Positions 1 to 8,048 of a stretch of DNA of 64,000 nucleotides are shown here, in pieces. The position numbers and the translations under genes are program-made. Positions within the stretch are counted from its first letter, which is position 1. Each line of letters opens with the position of its first letter. The stretch covers positions 206,370 to 270,369 of the forward strand of contig CALKJO010000016.1 in NCBI GenBank assembly GCA_937995825.1, in the 5' to 3' direction. The DNA comes from an uncultured Anaerolineae bacterium. GTDB taxonomy: Bacteria; Chloroflexota; Anaerolineae; Aggregatilineales; Phototrophicaceae. Below the pieces are notes generated by a model, which was given only the letters and a program-made list of their open reading frames with translations, searched no databases and had not been told where the DNA came from.

Positions 1-1
1 T

Positions 2-238
2 GTGACCGACCCGGTTCAGCGCCGTGTTCAGGAACTCATGGAGGAGATCGGCATCCATGTGACCGATCTGGCGCGCGATGAGGATGGCATCACCGTGACC
101 TCCGGCTCGACCGAGATTCGCATCGGTGAGCCAAGTCACCTGATCGAGAAAGCGGCGTTTTTGTCCGCGCTGCTGCGGACGCGCCAGACCTTTTCGCTGA
201 TCGACGTGCGCTATCCCGATGCGCCGTCGTATCAATAG
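2..238 (+). CDS. C-terminal part of an FtsQ/DivIB-like division protein (5' end outside window)
   Basis: The reading frame is open at the left edge and ends at 238, so only the last 78 or so residues are seen. The end of the protein reads as a short beta-rich segment closing with LIDVRYPDAPSYQ. That resembles the last strand of FtsQ/DivIB proteins, where a motif of the type DVRYPDxPYYR follows a helix that scales over residue pairs. FtsQ is a bitopic septal protein that links FtsA/FtsZ to FtsL and FtsB outside the membrane. A GTG codon at position 2 could mimic a start, but a free 78-residue protein is less likely than a truncated one. The call is inferred from the C-terminal motif only; the next gene is bchY, not the expected ftsA. 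Confidence 0.45.
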   Translation: MTDPVQRRVQELMEEIGIHVTDLARDEDGITVTSGSTEIRIGEPSHLIEKAAFLSALLRTRQTFSLIDVRYPDAPSYQ

Positions 239-279
239 TCCTGTGCTGAACTGCTTTTGGCATTCTTCAGAAAGCATGG

Positions 280-1542
280 ATGATGACTGAAACACCTCAT
301 CAAGGGAAACCCTGCCAGCTTCACCCGCAGTCGATGTGTCCGGCGTTCGGCTCGCTGCGGATTTTGTCACGGATCGAAGGCTCGCATCCGGTCATGGCGA
401 CGGACACGGGCTGTTTGTATGGGCTGACATTTGTCACCCATTTCTACGGCGCGCGCAAGTCGATCTTGGCGGCGCATCTGAGAACATCCGAGCTGATGTC
501 TGGCGAGATCGTCGAAAGCACCCGCGCCGCCATCGATGTTGCGGCAAAAGAGCCGGGCTGCCAGTTGATCCCGGTCGTGTCGCTGTGCGTGGCGGAGACC
601 GCCGGGCTGCCGGAGGAAATGCTCCCCAGGCGAATTGGCGATGCGGAAGTGGTGCTGGTGCGCGTCCCGGCATACGCTATTCACTCGCATCCGGAAGCCA
701 AGGATGTCGCGCTGGCGGCGCTGCTGCGCCGTCTGGGACAGCCGGAAGGCGAGCGCGACGACAAATCACTGGTGCTGCTGGGCGAAGTCTTTCCGGCTGA
801 CCCGCTCATCATCGACGCGGTGGTGCGGCAGATGGGCGTGTCCGGCACGATCACGCTGCCCGGTCGCTCGATTGACGATCTGCGCCGCGCCGCGCGGGCG
901 GGGGCGCTCGCCCCGCTGCATCCGTTCTACAAAGAGACGACCGCCGTCTTTCGCGGTTGGGATATGCCGGTGGTCGGCGGCGCGCCCGTCGGGGCATCCG
1001 GTTCGTATGCGTGGCTGCAAGCGGTCGGCAGGCTGCTCAAGCTCGATCCGGCGCTGGTCAACGCGACCGCCGAGAGCGAGCGAGATAAGGCGCAGGCGAT
1101 CCTGAATGCGCAGCCGCTGAGCGGGCGCATTTTGGTCACGGGCTATGAAGGCACGGAGCTGGCGTATGCCCGCCTGCTGATCGAAGCCGGCGCGGACGTG
1201 CCGTATGTCTCCACATCTATCGGCGCTGACCCGCTGGTGCTGCCGGATGAGATGTGGCTGAAGGCGCATGGCACGAAAGAAGTCATCTATCGCAAGTCGC
1301 TTGAGGACGACCTCGCGGCGCTCGACGAATACAAGCCCGATCTCGTGCTGGGGACGACCCCATTTGCGAGCGCCGCCAAAGAGCGCGGCATCCCCGCGCT
1401 GTATTTCACCAACCAGCTCGCGTCCCGTCCGTTCTTCCTGAGCGGCGGCATGGCGGCGACCATCGCTTTCATCCGCCAGATGCTCACGAAGGGAGCGCAG
1501 TATCAATGGATGCAGGAATTCTTTGAGGTTGACCATGCCTAA
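280..1542 (+). CDS. bchY: Chlorophyllide a oxidoreductase subunit Y (BchY)
   Basis: Nitrogenase-like subunit of chlorophyllide a oxidoreductase (BchXYZ), which reduces ring B of chlorophyllide a on the way to bacteriochlorophyll a. At 420 residues it is shorter than the roughly 480-500 residues I recall for proteobacterial BchY. The N-terminal signature is clear: PQSMCPAFGSLR near residue 20, then GCLYGLTFVTHFYGAR, which is close to the family's CCVYGLTFTSHFYGARR. C20, C45 and C103 are the likely ligands of the [4Fe-4S] cluster shared with BchZ. GEVFPADP and HPFYKET also match family segments. ATG occurs at 280 and 283 with a weak purine stretch upstream, so the start is uncertain by one codon. 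The gene ends inside the start of bchZ, which implies coupled translation. No bchX lies in the window. Confidence 0.9.
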   Translation: MMTETPHQGKPCQLHPQSMCPAFGSLRILSRIEGSHPVMATDTGCLYGLTFVTHFYGARKSILAAHLRTSELMSGEIVESTRAAIDVAAKEPGCQLIPVVSLCVAETAGLPEEMLPRRIGDAEVVLVRVPAYAIHSHPEAKDVALAALLRRLGQPEGERDDKSLVLLGEVFPADPLIIDAVVRQMGVSGTITLPGRSIDDLRRAARAGALAPLHPFYKETTAVFRGWDMPVVGGAPVGASGSYAWLQAVGRLLKLDPALVNATAESERDKAQAILNAQPLSGRILVTGYEGTELAYARLLIEAGADVPYVSTSIGADPLVLPDEMWLKAHGTKEVIYRKSLEDDLAALDEYKPDLVLGTTPFASAAKERGIPALYFTNQLASRPFFLSGGMAATIAFIRQMLTKGAQYQWMQEFFEVDHA

Positions 1543-3010
1543 CGTCATTCGCGATCTGTCCGACACCAGCAGCTATTGGGCGGCGATCTGGACGATCTGC
1601 CCGCTTCCCGATGCGCATGTCATCTGCGATGCGCCGATTGGCTGCTTCAACTTGGTGGCAACCGCCATCCCCGATTACACCGATGCCGTGCCGCACATCG
1701 AAAATGTCACGCCGTCGGTCATCCGCGAGGGAGAAGTCAGCGGCAGCGGCACGGCGCAGACGGTCAAACGCACCTATGAAGCCCTGCGCGACAGCGGCAT
1801 CTTGAGCGATAAGCGGCTGATCGTCGTCTCGACCGCCGAGAGCGAGATGATTGGCTCGGATTTGTCCGATCTGGTGACGCAGCTCCAGCCCGGAACCACC
1901 TTTTTCCACAGCGAGTCGCTCAGCTATGATGAATGGCTGGGGCGGGATCGTGTCCTCCAATGGCTGTGGGACAACTACGGCGCGGCGGACGCGGCGCAGA
2001 TCGCCCCGGAACCGGGCTTGGTCAACATCATCGGACCGACCTACGGCTGTTTCAACGCGCCTTCCGACCTGCACGAGGTCAAGCGGCTGATCGAAGGCGC
2101 GGGCGGGCGCGTCAATCTGGTCTTTCCCTACGAAGCGACTCTCGCGGGGATGCCGAGTCTGGCGAAAGCGCAGGTGAATGTCGTCCTGTATCAGGAATTC
2201 GGTCAAACGCTCGCGGCGACGCTGGGGCGCGCCTGGCTGCAAGCCCCGATCGGCATCAAGGCGACGACCGAGTTCGTGCGCGAACTGGGACGGCTGCTCG
2301 GCACGTCCGATCAGGCGGAGGCGTTCATCCGGCACGAGAAAAAGACCACGCTGCAAGCCGTCTGGGATTTGTGGCGGGGTCCGCAGAGCGACTGGTTCAG
2401 CACCATCAGCGTCGGCATCGCCTCGACGCGGACATATGTCGATGGCTTAAGCGCGTATCTGGGCGATGAGCTGGGGATGCAGGTGGCGTTCAAAGCCTAT
2501 CGTCCGCGTCATGCGGGCGAGATCGGCAACGAGGAAGTCCGCAGCCTCCTGCACAAAAGCCCCCCGTCGTTCGTGTTCGGCTCGATCAACGAGAAAATCT
2601 ACCTGAGCGAGGGCGGCAAACGTCAGACCAGCTTCATACCGGCTGCTTTTCCGGGTCCGGTCGTGCGGCGCTCAATTGGGACGCCGTTCATGGGTTTCCG
2701 TGGGACGGTCTACATCATTCAGGAAATGATGAACCTGCTCTACGAGACGCTGTTCAATTTCCTGCCGCTGGACAGCGCCTACACCGCGCAGAACGGCGGC
2801 GGGCTGGTCAGTCGGGTTGGCATTCAGCCTGTCAGTCTGGTTTGGACGCCGGAGGCGAAGGCGGTGCTGGATGCGGCGCTGGAAAAAATGCCGTTCATCG
2901 CCCGTATCTCCGCCAGCCGTGAGCTGCAAATGCGTGTGGAGACCGTCGCTCAGCAGCGCGGGCTGAAGGAGATCGACGCAGCATTGGCGCGCGAAGTGTT
3001 GGAGAAATAA
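1535..3010 (+). CDS. bchZ: Chlorophyllide a oxidoreductase subunit Z (BchZ)
   Basis: Partner of BchY in the nitrogenase-like heterotetramer that takes electrons from the BchX iron protein. 491 residues from ATG 1535; GAGG at 1525-1528 supports this start over the in-frame TTG at 1523. Near the N-terminus DAPIGCFNL carries C37, matching the family's GPVGCENL cluster ligand. AESEMIGSD near residue 110 matches the SIAEMIGG segment. The middle contains the nitrogenase component-1-like NIIGPTYGCFN region. The last 45 residues (from LEKMPFIAR to the end) look like the small helical PCP_red domain found at the end of BchB and BchZ. The start codon overlaps the bchY stop by 8 bases. Confidence 0.9.
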   Translation: MPNVIRDLSDTSSYWAAIWTICPLPDAHVICDAPIGCFNLVATAIPDYTDAVPHIENVTPSVIREGEVSGSGTAQTVKRTYEALRDSGILSDKRLIVVSTAESEMIGSDLSDLVTQLQPGTTFFHSESLSYDEWLGRDRVLQWLWDNYGAADAAQIAPEPGLVNIIGPTYGCFNAPSDLHEVKRLIEGAGGRVNLVFPYEATLAGMPSLAKAQVNVVLYQEFGQTLAATLGRAWLQAPIGIKATTEFVRELGRLLGTSDQAEAFIRHEKKTTLQAVWDLWRGPQSDWFSTISVGIASTRTYVDGLSAYLGDELGMQVAFKAYRPRHAGEIGNEEVRSLLHKSPPSFVFGSINEKIYLSEGGKRQTSFIPAAFPGPVVRRSIGTPFMGFRGTVYIIQEMMNLLYETLFNFLPLDSAYTAQNGGGLVSRVGIQPVSLVWTPEAKAVLDAALEKMPFIARISASRELQMRVETVAQQRGLKEIDAALAREVLEK

Positions 3011-3011
3011 G

Positions 3012-3473
3012 TCAGGTGGCGCGCAGCCGCACCGCGATCACCTCCCCTTTGGCGCATTCAACCCCATCCGCCAGCAGCGATGACTGAATCACCGCTTTGC
3101 TAGCCGAGAGGGTCTGGATGGTCGAGCGCACGGTCAGCAGAACGCCAAGCGGCGTCGGCTTGAGATAGGTCACCGTCAGCGTCCCCGTGACACAGGTGAT
3201 GTACGGTTCGCCTGGCGCGCGTCCTTCGCGTTCATACATCGCGGCGGTAGTCGTGGCGATGCTGTGACAGTCGATCAGGCTGGCGATCAAGCCGCCGTAG
3301 ACCATGCCCGGATAGCCGGAGTGCTGCGGCTGTGGCATAAAATGGGCGACCGCGCCTGCGCCCCGCCAGAACGACTGAATATGCAGCCCGTGCGCGTTAT
3401 TGCGTCCGCAGCCGAAGCAGATCGCGGGGTCGGGGTAGAAATTCTGAATCGGCTGGTCAGTGGGGATCATCAT
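3012..3473 (-). CDS. PaaI-type hotdog thioesterase
   Basis: A 153-residue single hotdog domain, the usual size for PaaI-like acyl-CoA thioesterases. Near residue 60 the segment GMVYGGLIASLIDCHS matches the HGGxxAxLxD active-site helix of this family, although the usual His before GG is Tyr here. The N-terminus holds CFGCGRNNAHGL, a CxxCG stretch frequent in a subset of these enzymes. The substrate cannot be told from sequence. Two consecutive ATG codons begin the frame, with AAAGGACGG upstream. It converges on bchZ with only one base between the two stops. Confidence 0.75.
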   Translation of the reverse strand: MMIPTDQPIQNFYPDPAICFGCGRNNAHGLHIQSFWRGAGAVAHFMPQPQHSGYPGMVYGGLIASLIDCHSIATTTAAMYEREGRAPGEPYITCVTGTLTVTYLKPTPLGVLLTVRSTIQTLSASKAVIQSSLLADGVECAKGEVIAVRLRAT

Positions 3474-3639
3474 CCGTCCTTTCAGCGCAGAATGCGCTTA
3501 TTCTGACACACCCCTGACCCTGCCGAAAGCGGCAGAGTCATCAGCCGCGCGGAGTAGGTAAAGCGTCAGCAGGACGCAGGAGCAGGGCGCGGCGAATGGG
3601 TGTAAAATTAAGGTCATCATGGTTTGAGGAAGAAGCCCC

Positions 3640-5211
3640 ATGAGCGCCCCACGTCGAGCCGCGCCGCGTCACCCCGTCCGAAAACTGGTTCCGCCGCGTC
3701 GAACTGCGCCGCTGCGCCAGCGTTCGCGAGCGGGTCTGTATGCGCTGATCGGACTCGGCGTGGCGGCGGTGCTGGGGATGTTCCTGCTGCTGGGGGCGCT
3801 GGGGATCGGCGCGCTGTTTCTGTTCGGCGGGAATACCGCGCTGGCAGGCGTGCAGGTCGGCGGTTTGCCCATCGGCGGTATGACAGTCGAAGAAGCGGCA
3901 GGCGCGCTCCTCAACTGGGAGATCGCGCTGACCGACGGCGAGCAGACTTGGCGGATACGCGCCGATCAGCTCGGCATCCTGATCGACGCAGAGGCGACAG
4001 CGCAGCGGGCGGTCAATTATGGACGGCGCGAAGGCGGCTTGTCGGCGGCGCTGAGGGGCGCATTGCGGACGGTCGATCTGCCGCCAGTGATCGCGGTCGA
4101 TGGCGGCGCGCTGTTCAACACATTGACTTTGCTCGCATCCGAAGTCAACCGACCGCCGCAGAACGCAGGCGCGGCTTTCGTCGATGGGCAAATTGTGCCG
4201 CGCCTGGCGGTCTGGGGGCAAGCGCTCGATGTGGCGGGGTCGGCGGCGGCGCTGCTGGCTGATCCGGCGGGCGCGCTGCAAGCGGGGCGCTTCACGCTGA
4301 TCGTCGATGCCATCCCACCGGCGGTCGTCGACCCCGCGCCGATAGTGGCAGCGGCGCAGGCGCTGCTGACCAACTCGCTGACTCTACACGCCTACGATCC
4401 GCTGCTGGATCAGACCGACGAGCGAGTCATCCCGCCGGAGACGTGGATCGGCTGGCTGACCGCTGAGACCAGCGCGAACGGCTTGCAGATGCGGCTGGAT
4501 CGGGATGCCTTAGCCGCATCTCTGGCGGGGCAAAATTTCGGGGCGGGCAAATTTGGCGCGCCGCGCCGTATCCGCGCCGATGAAGCCGCCGCCGCGCTCG
4601 ACTCGGCGCTGGCTAGCGGCGCACCACGAGCGTTCACCCGCCTGTACTACGAGCCGATGCAGCATATCGTCCAGCCGGGCGATACGATCACGCGGATCGC
4701 ATGGCATTACGGCTTGCCGTATCCTTGGATCGAGCAGGCGAACCCAGGGGTATCGACGCTGTCGGTCGGGCAGGCAATCACGATCCCGCCGCTGGATGTG
4801 CAGCTTACCCTGCCCGTCATCCCCGGCAAGCGGATCGTCGTCAGCCTGAGTCAGCAGCGCGTCCGCGTTTACGAAAACGGCGCGCTGCTCTGGGACTGGC
4901 TTGCCAGCACGGGCATCGACAGCAGCCCGACCTGGACAGGGGTTTATCAAATCCTCTCGCGTGTGCCGAACGCTTACGCGGGCAACTGGAATCTGTGGAT
5001 GCCGAATTTCATGGGCGTGTATTACCCCGTCCCCGGCGTCGACTTCACCAACGGCTTTCACGGCTTCCCAACGCGGAGCGGCGGACGCCTGCTCTGGACG
5101 AACGATCTCGGTCGGCGCGTCACCTATGGGTGTATCCTGCTCAGCGACACCCACAGCGCCCTGCTCTACAACTGGGCTGAGGAGGGGGTCATCGTCGAAA
5201 TTCAGGCGTGA
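3640..5211 (+). CDS. Membrane-anchored L,D-transpeptidase with LysM domain
   Basis: A 523-residue cell-envelope enzyme. The basic, proline-rich N-terminus is followed by one membrane segment at about residues 30-65. Then come VanW/YkuD-associated peptidoglycan-binding-like regions (GGLPIGGMTVEEAAGALL motif), a LysM domain at about 344-386 (IVQPGDTITRIAWHYGL), and a YkuD L,D-transpeptidase domain at about 395-523. The catalytic Cys is C498 in TYGCILL and the conserved His is H474 in GFHGFP. In most YkuD enzymes the residue before GC is His (SHGC); here it is Tyr. The family forms 3-3 peptide cross-links in peptidoglycan outside the membrane. Start ATG 3640 is supported by GAGGAAGAAG just upstream. 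It is transcribed alone. Confidence 0.85.
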   Translation: MSAPRRAAPRHPVRKLVPPRRTAPLRQRSRAGLYALIGLGVAAVLGMFLLLGALGIGALFLFGGNTALAGVQVGGLPIGGMTVEEAAGALLNWEIALTDGEQTWRIRADQLGILIDAEATAQRAVNYGRREGGLSAALRGALRTVDLPPVIAVDGGALFNTLTLLASEVNRPPQNAGAAFVDGQIVPRLAVWGQALDVAGSAAALLADPAGALQAGRFTLIVDAIPPAVVDPAPIVAAAQALLTNSLTLHAYDPLLDQTDERVIPPETWIGWLTAETSANGLQMRLDRDALAASLAGQNFGAGKFGAPRRIRADEAAAALDSALASGAPRAFTRLYYEPMQHIVQPGDTITRIAWHYGLPYPWIEQANPGVSTLSVGQAITIPPLDVQLTLPVIPGKRIVVSLSQQRVRVYENGALLWDWLASTGIDSSPTWTGVYQILSRVPNAYAGNWNLWMPNFMGVYYPVPGVDFTNGFHGFPTRSGGRLLWTNDLGRRVTYGCILLSDTHSALLYNWAEEGVIVEIQA

Positions 5212-5268
5212 CTCTACCCAAGCAGCATGCCTTCCCTGAGCAAATAGCGAAGATGCGTCGGCAGTGGG

Positions 5269-5296
5269 TTGCCGAAGGACGTTTTAGGGTTATAAT
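5269..5296 (+). promoter_or_regulatory. Sigma-70-like promoter for the bifunctional nuclease gene
   Basis: TTGCCG at 5269-5274 (4 of 6 matches to TTGACA) and a perfect TATAAT at 5291-5296 are separated by 16 bases. They lie about 55 bases before the ATG at 5351, in the only intergenic gap between the L,D-transpeptidase and this gene. Confidence 0.55.
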
Positions 5297-5350
5297 CAGC
5301 ACAATGACAGAAACGTCACCGCCTGGGTGAGGACTTCACGAGTAAAGCTC

Positions 5351-5869
5351 ATGATAGAAGTAGTCATAGATAGTATCCGCGTCAGCTTAATGTCGCAGCA
5401 TCGGATTGTGATCCTGAAGGACATCAACGGAGACCGCTACCTGCCGATCTGGATCGGACCATGCGAAGCAGACGCAATTACGATTGAACTTCAGGAAGTG
5501 CCGCCGCAGCGACCTCTGACTCATGATCTACTGAAATCGATGATCCGCGAGCTGGGCGGTCGCGTGACCCAAATCTTGATCAGCGAGCTGCGCAATGATG
5601 TGTATTACGCGCGCGTCGTCATCGACGTGGGCGCCAAGCAGCTCGAGATCGATGCGCGCCCTAGCGACGCAATTGCGCTGGCAGTGCGCGTCAAAGCGCC
5701 GATCTTCGTGTCAGAGATGGTCATGGAGCGCGCCGCCATCCAGCCTGAGGAGGATGTCGAGCGCGAAGCAGCGGCGCGCAGCTCTGAGGGCGGCGAGAAC
5801 AAGCTGAGCGCCTTCACCGATTTTCTCGACTCTCTCAACCTGGACGATCTGGACGATCCAGACAAATAA
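5351..5869 (+). CDS. BFN-domain (bifunctional nuclease, DUF151) family protein
   Basis: 172 residues. The N-terminal 140 residues form the BFN domain: MIEVVIDSIRVSLMSQHR, then LPIWIGPCEADAI, THDLLKSMIRELGG and DARPSDAIALAVR. These are the hallmark blocks of the family, whose plant members have RNase and DNase activity. The last 40 residues are acidic and low in complexity, ending DLDDLDDPDK. The frame is open further upstream to a GTG at 5327, but family members begin at MIEVxxDSI, so ATG 5351 was chosen. The family is nearly universal in Chloroflexota, cyanobacteria and actinobacteria; its role there is not settled. Confidence 0.85.
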   Translation: MIEVVIDSIRVSLMSQHRIVILKDINGDRYLPIWIGPCEADAITIELQEVPPQRPLTHDLLKSMIRELGGRVTQILISELRNDVYYARVVIDVGAKQLEIDARPSDAIALAVRVKAPIFVSEMVMERAAIQPEEDVEREAAARSSEGGENKLSAFTDFLDSLNLDDLDDPDK

Positions 5870-5979
5870 TCACGGCTTGCAGCGTGGGAGCGGACTCCCT
5901 GCGGCTCAAAGGCAGTTTTCATCCCGACCACGGTGACCACGCTGAGCTGGTCACGCATTCTTTCTGTTCGATCTAACCT

Positions 5980-7335
5980 ATGACCCACTTCAGCGGTTAC
6001 GAACTGGCGGCTCCATACAGTGAAGAAGCCGAAAACGCCGTCCTCGGCGCAGTGCTTCTGAACGGCGACGCCTACATCAGCATCGCTGCGTTTCTCAAGC
6101 CGACTGACTTCTTTCTGAAACGCAGCGAACTGATCTGGTCGGCCATTCAGCGGGTGGTTGAGCGCGGCGATGCGATTGACTTGCTGACGGTATCGGAAGA
6201 ACTGCGCAGTCTCAAACAGCTTGATCTGATCGGTGGGACGGGCTTCCTGTTCGACCTGGTGAACAGCGCGCCAACCTCGGTCAACGCCGAAGTCTACGCG
6301 CGGCTGGTTGAGCGCGCTGCACTGCGCCGCAGACTCATGGAGGCGGCAGACCAGATCAAGCTGTTGGCGCTCGATGAAACGCTCGAAACCGATACCGTGA
6401 CAGCGCAGGCGGAAAAAGCGCTCTTCACCGTCACCGAACGCAATCTGCGCCGCGATGTGGTGACCCTGCGCGAGGTGCTGGGCGAATTCTACGAGCGCGT
6501 TGAAGCGCGCATGACCGACTCAGACATCCAGATCGGGCTGCCGACCGGCTTTCGCGATCTGGACTTGCTGCTGGGCGGCTTGCAGCGCTCCGACCTGCTG
6601 ATCTTTGCCGGACGACCAGGCATGGGCAAAACCTCATTTCTGCTCTCGGTCGCGCTCAACGCGGCGAAGTTCGGCGCAAAGGTGGCGATCTTTTCGATGG
6701 AGATGGGTGCGGAGCAGATCGTGCAGCGTCTCGTCGCGATGGAGACCGGCATTGATATGCAGTTGATACGGATCGGCGCGCTGAATCAGACGCAGTGGGA
6801 GCTGTTCGTCCAGGCGACCGGGCGCATGAGCGAGATGCACATCTTCATCGACGACACGCCGGCGATGAACCCGATCGCCATGCGCGCCAAATGCCGCCGG
6901 CTGCTGCACGAACACCGAATCGACCTGGTGATGGTCGATTACATCCAGTTGATGAACGCAGGGACGAACTTTCAGAACAACCGCGTTCAGGAATTGAGCT
7001 ACATCAGCCGGATGATGAAAGAAATGGCGCGGGAACTCGATATCCCGGTCTTTACAGCGGCGCAGCTTTCGCGGGCGGTTGAGCAGCGGCATGATAAACG
7101 CCCGCTGATGAGCGATCTGCGCGAGTCCGGCAGCCTGGAACAGGACGCAGACATCGTCATGTTCCTGTACCGCGATGCGGTATATAATGAAGCCAGTGAG
7201 ACGCCGAACCAGGCGGACATCATCGTCGCCAAGCATCGCAACGGCCCGACTGGCACGGTGTCGCTGTATTTTGAAAACAGACTGACGAAGTTTACCGATG
7301 TGCGCGTCGACAACTTCAATCTGGGTGGGCTATGA
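5980..7335 (+). CDS. dnaB: Replicative DNA helicase DnaB
   Basis: 451 residues, the normal DnaB length. The N-terminal helical domain starts with PYSEEAENAVLGAVLLNGD. The RecA-like C-terminal domain carries Walker A GRPGMGKT at 211-218 and Walker B/H3 LVMVDYIQLM with D320. AQLSRAVEQR and SDLRESGSLEQDADIVMFLYR follow. The hexamer unwinds DNA at the replication fork. No intein is present, although dnaB is a frequent intein site. The stop codon overlaps the start of the next gene (ATGA at 7332-7335), so helicase and DnaD-like protein are translationally coupled. Confidence 0.95.
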   Translation: MTHFSGYELAAPYSEEAENAVLGAVLLNGDAYISIAAFLKPTDFFLKRSELIWSAIQRVVERGDAIDLLTVSEELRSLKQLDLIGGTGFLFDLVNSAPTSVNAEVYARLVERAALRRRLMEAADQIKLLALDETLETDTVTAQAEKALFTVTERNLRRDVVTLREVLGEFYERVEARMTDSDIQIGLPTGFRDLDLLLGGLQRSDLLIFAGRPGMGKTSFLLSVALNAAKFGAKVAIFSMEMGAEQIVQRLVAMETGIDMQLIRIGALNQTQWELFVQATGRMSEMHIFIDDTPAMNPIAMRAKCRRLLHEHRIDLVMVDYIQLMNAGTNFQNNRVQELSYISRMMKEMARELDIPVFTAAQLSRAVEQRHDKRPLMSDLRESGSLEQDADIVMFLYRDAVYNEASETPNQADIIVAKHRNGPTGTVSLYFENRLTKFTDVRVDNFNLGGL

Positions 7336-8048
7336 CTTCATTCAAAGGCTTTGCGCCCGGCAGACCGCGCACGATCAAGCTGCCGACGGCTTTCTACTCC
7401 GATCTGCTGCCGCTGATCGATGATCTGGCGGAGCTGAAGGTGACGCTGTTCGCGTTTTACGCGATCCAGCAGCGCGAAGGCGAATTTCGTTTTCTGCGCC
7501 ATGAGGACTTTGCCCAGGATGCGCCGCTGCTGGCAGGACTGCGCGCCGCCGCGCCCTCTGACGATGCGCTGCACACGCTGAACAACGCGCTCGATGCCGC
7601 GTGCCGGCGCGGAACGCTGCTGTGCGCCGAGCTGGTCTTGGATGATGGGCGGATAGAGCGGCTGTATTTCATCAACGCCGAACCTGGTCGGCGGGCGCTG
7701 ATGCAGCTTGAGCGCGGCGCGTGGCGTCCAGCCGCGACCGAGCCGGTCGAGCTGCTGCCGGAGCGCCCGAATCTCTTCGAGCTGTATGAGCGCAATATCG
7801 GCGCGCTGACGCCGATGGTGGTCGATCTACTGAAAGCAGCGCAAGCCGACTATCCAGCGGACTGGATTGAGGACGCGATTCGGGTCGCGGTCGAAAAGAA
7901 TGCCCGTCACTGGCGGTTTATTGCCGCTGTTCTAGAGCGCCGGCGCAAAGAAGGGAACACACGGCATGAAACCGTTGAAAAATTTGATCCCCTCGACGGC
8001 AAATCGTACAAAGACCGATCCAGCATCCTTCATTCCGCAAACCGATGA
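7332..8048 (+). CDS. DnaD-domain replication protein
   Basis: 238 residues. The C-terminal part, from LFELYERNIGALTPMVVDLLKAA to about residue 210, matches the DnaD/DnaB_2 helical domain of Gram-positive primosome proteins: YExNIGxLTP start, then DWIEDAIRVAVEKNARHWRFIAAVLERRRKEG. The N-terminal 140 residues look like a winged-helix-rich domain (LAELKVTLFAFYAIQQREG). DnaD proteins bind origin DNA and help load the replicative helicase. Its position between dnaB and a DnaC/DnaI-like ATPase supports that role. Its last 83 bases overlap the next gene in another frame. Confidence 0.75.
   Translation: MTSFKGFAPGRPRTIKLPTAFYSDLLPLIDDLAELKVTLFAFYAIQQREGEFRFLRHEDFAQDAPLLAGLRAAAPSDDALHTLNNALDAACRRGTLLCAELVLDDGRIERLYFINAEPGRRALMQLERGAWRPAATEPVELLPERPNLFELYERNIGALTPMVVDLLKAAQADYPADWIEDAIRVAVEKNARHWRFIAAVLERRRKEGNTRHETVEKFDPLDGKSYKDRSSILHSANR

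Noticed and set aside
2-238. First frame as the end of bchX
   Set aside because: BchX is a P-loop iron protein. The C-terminal sequence lacks its features and instead resembles the final strand of FtsQ.
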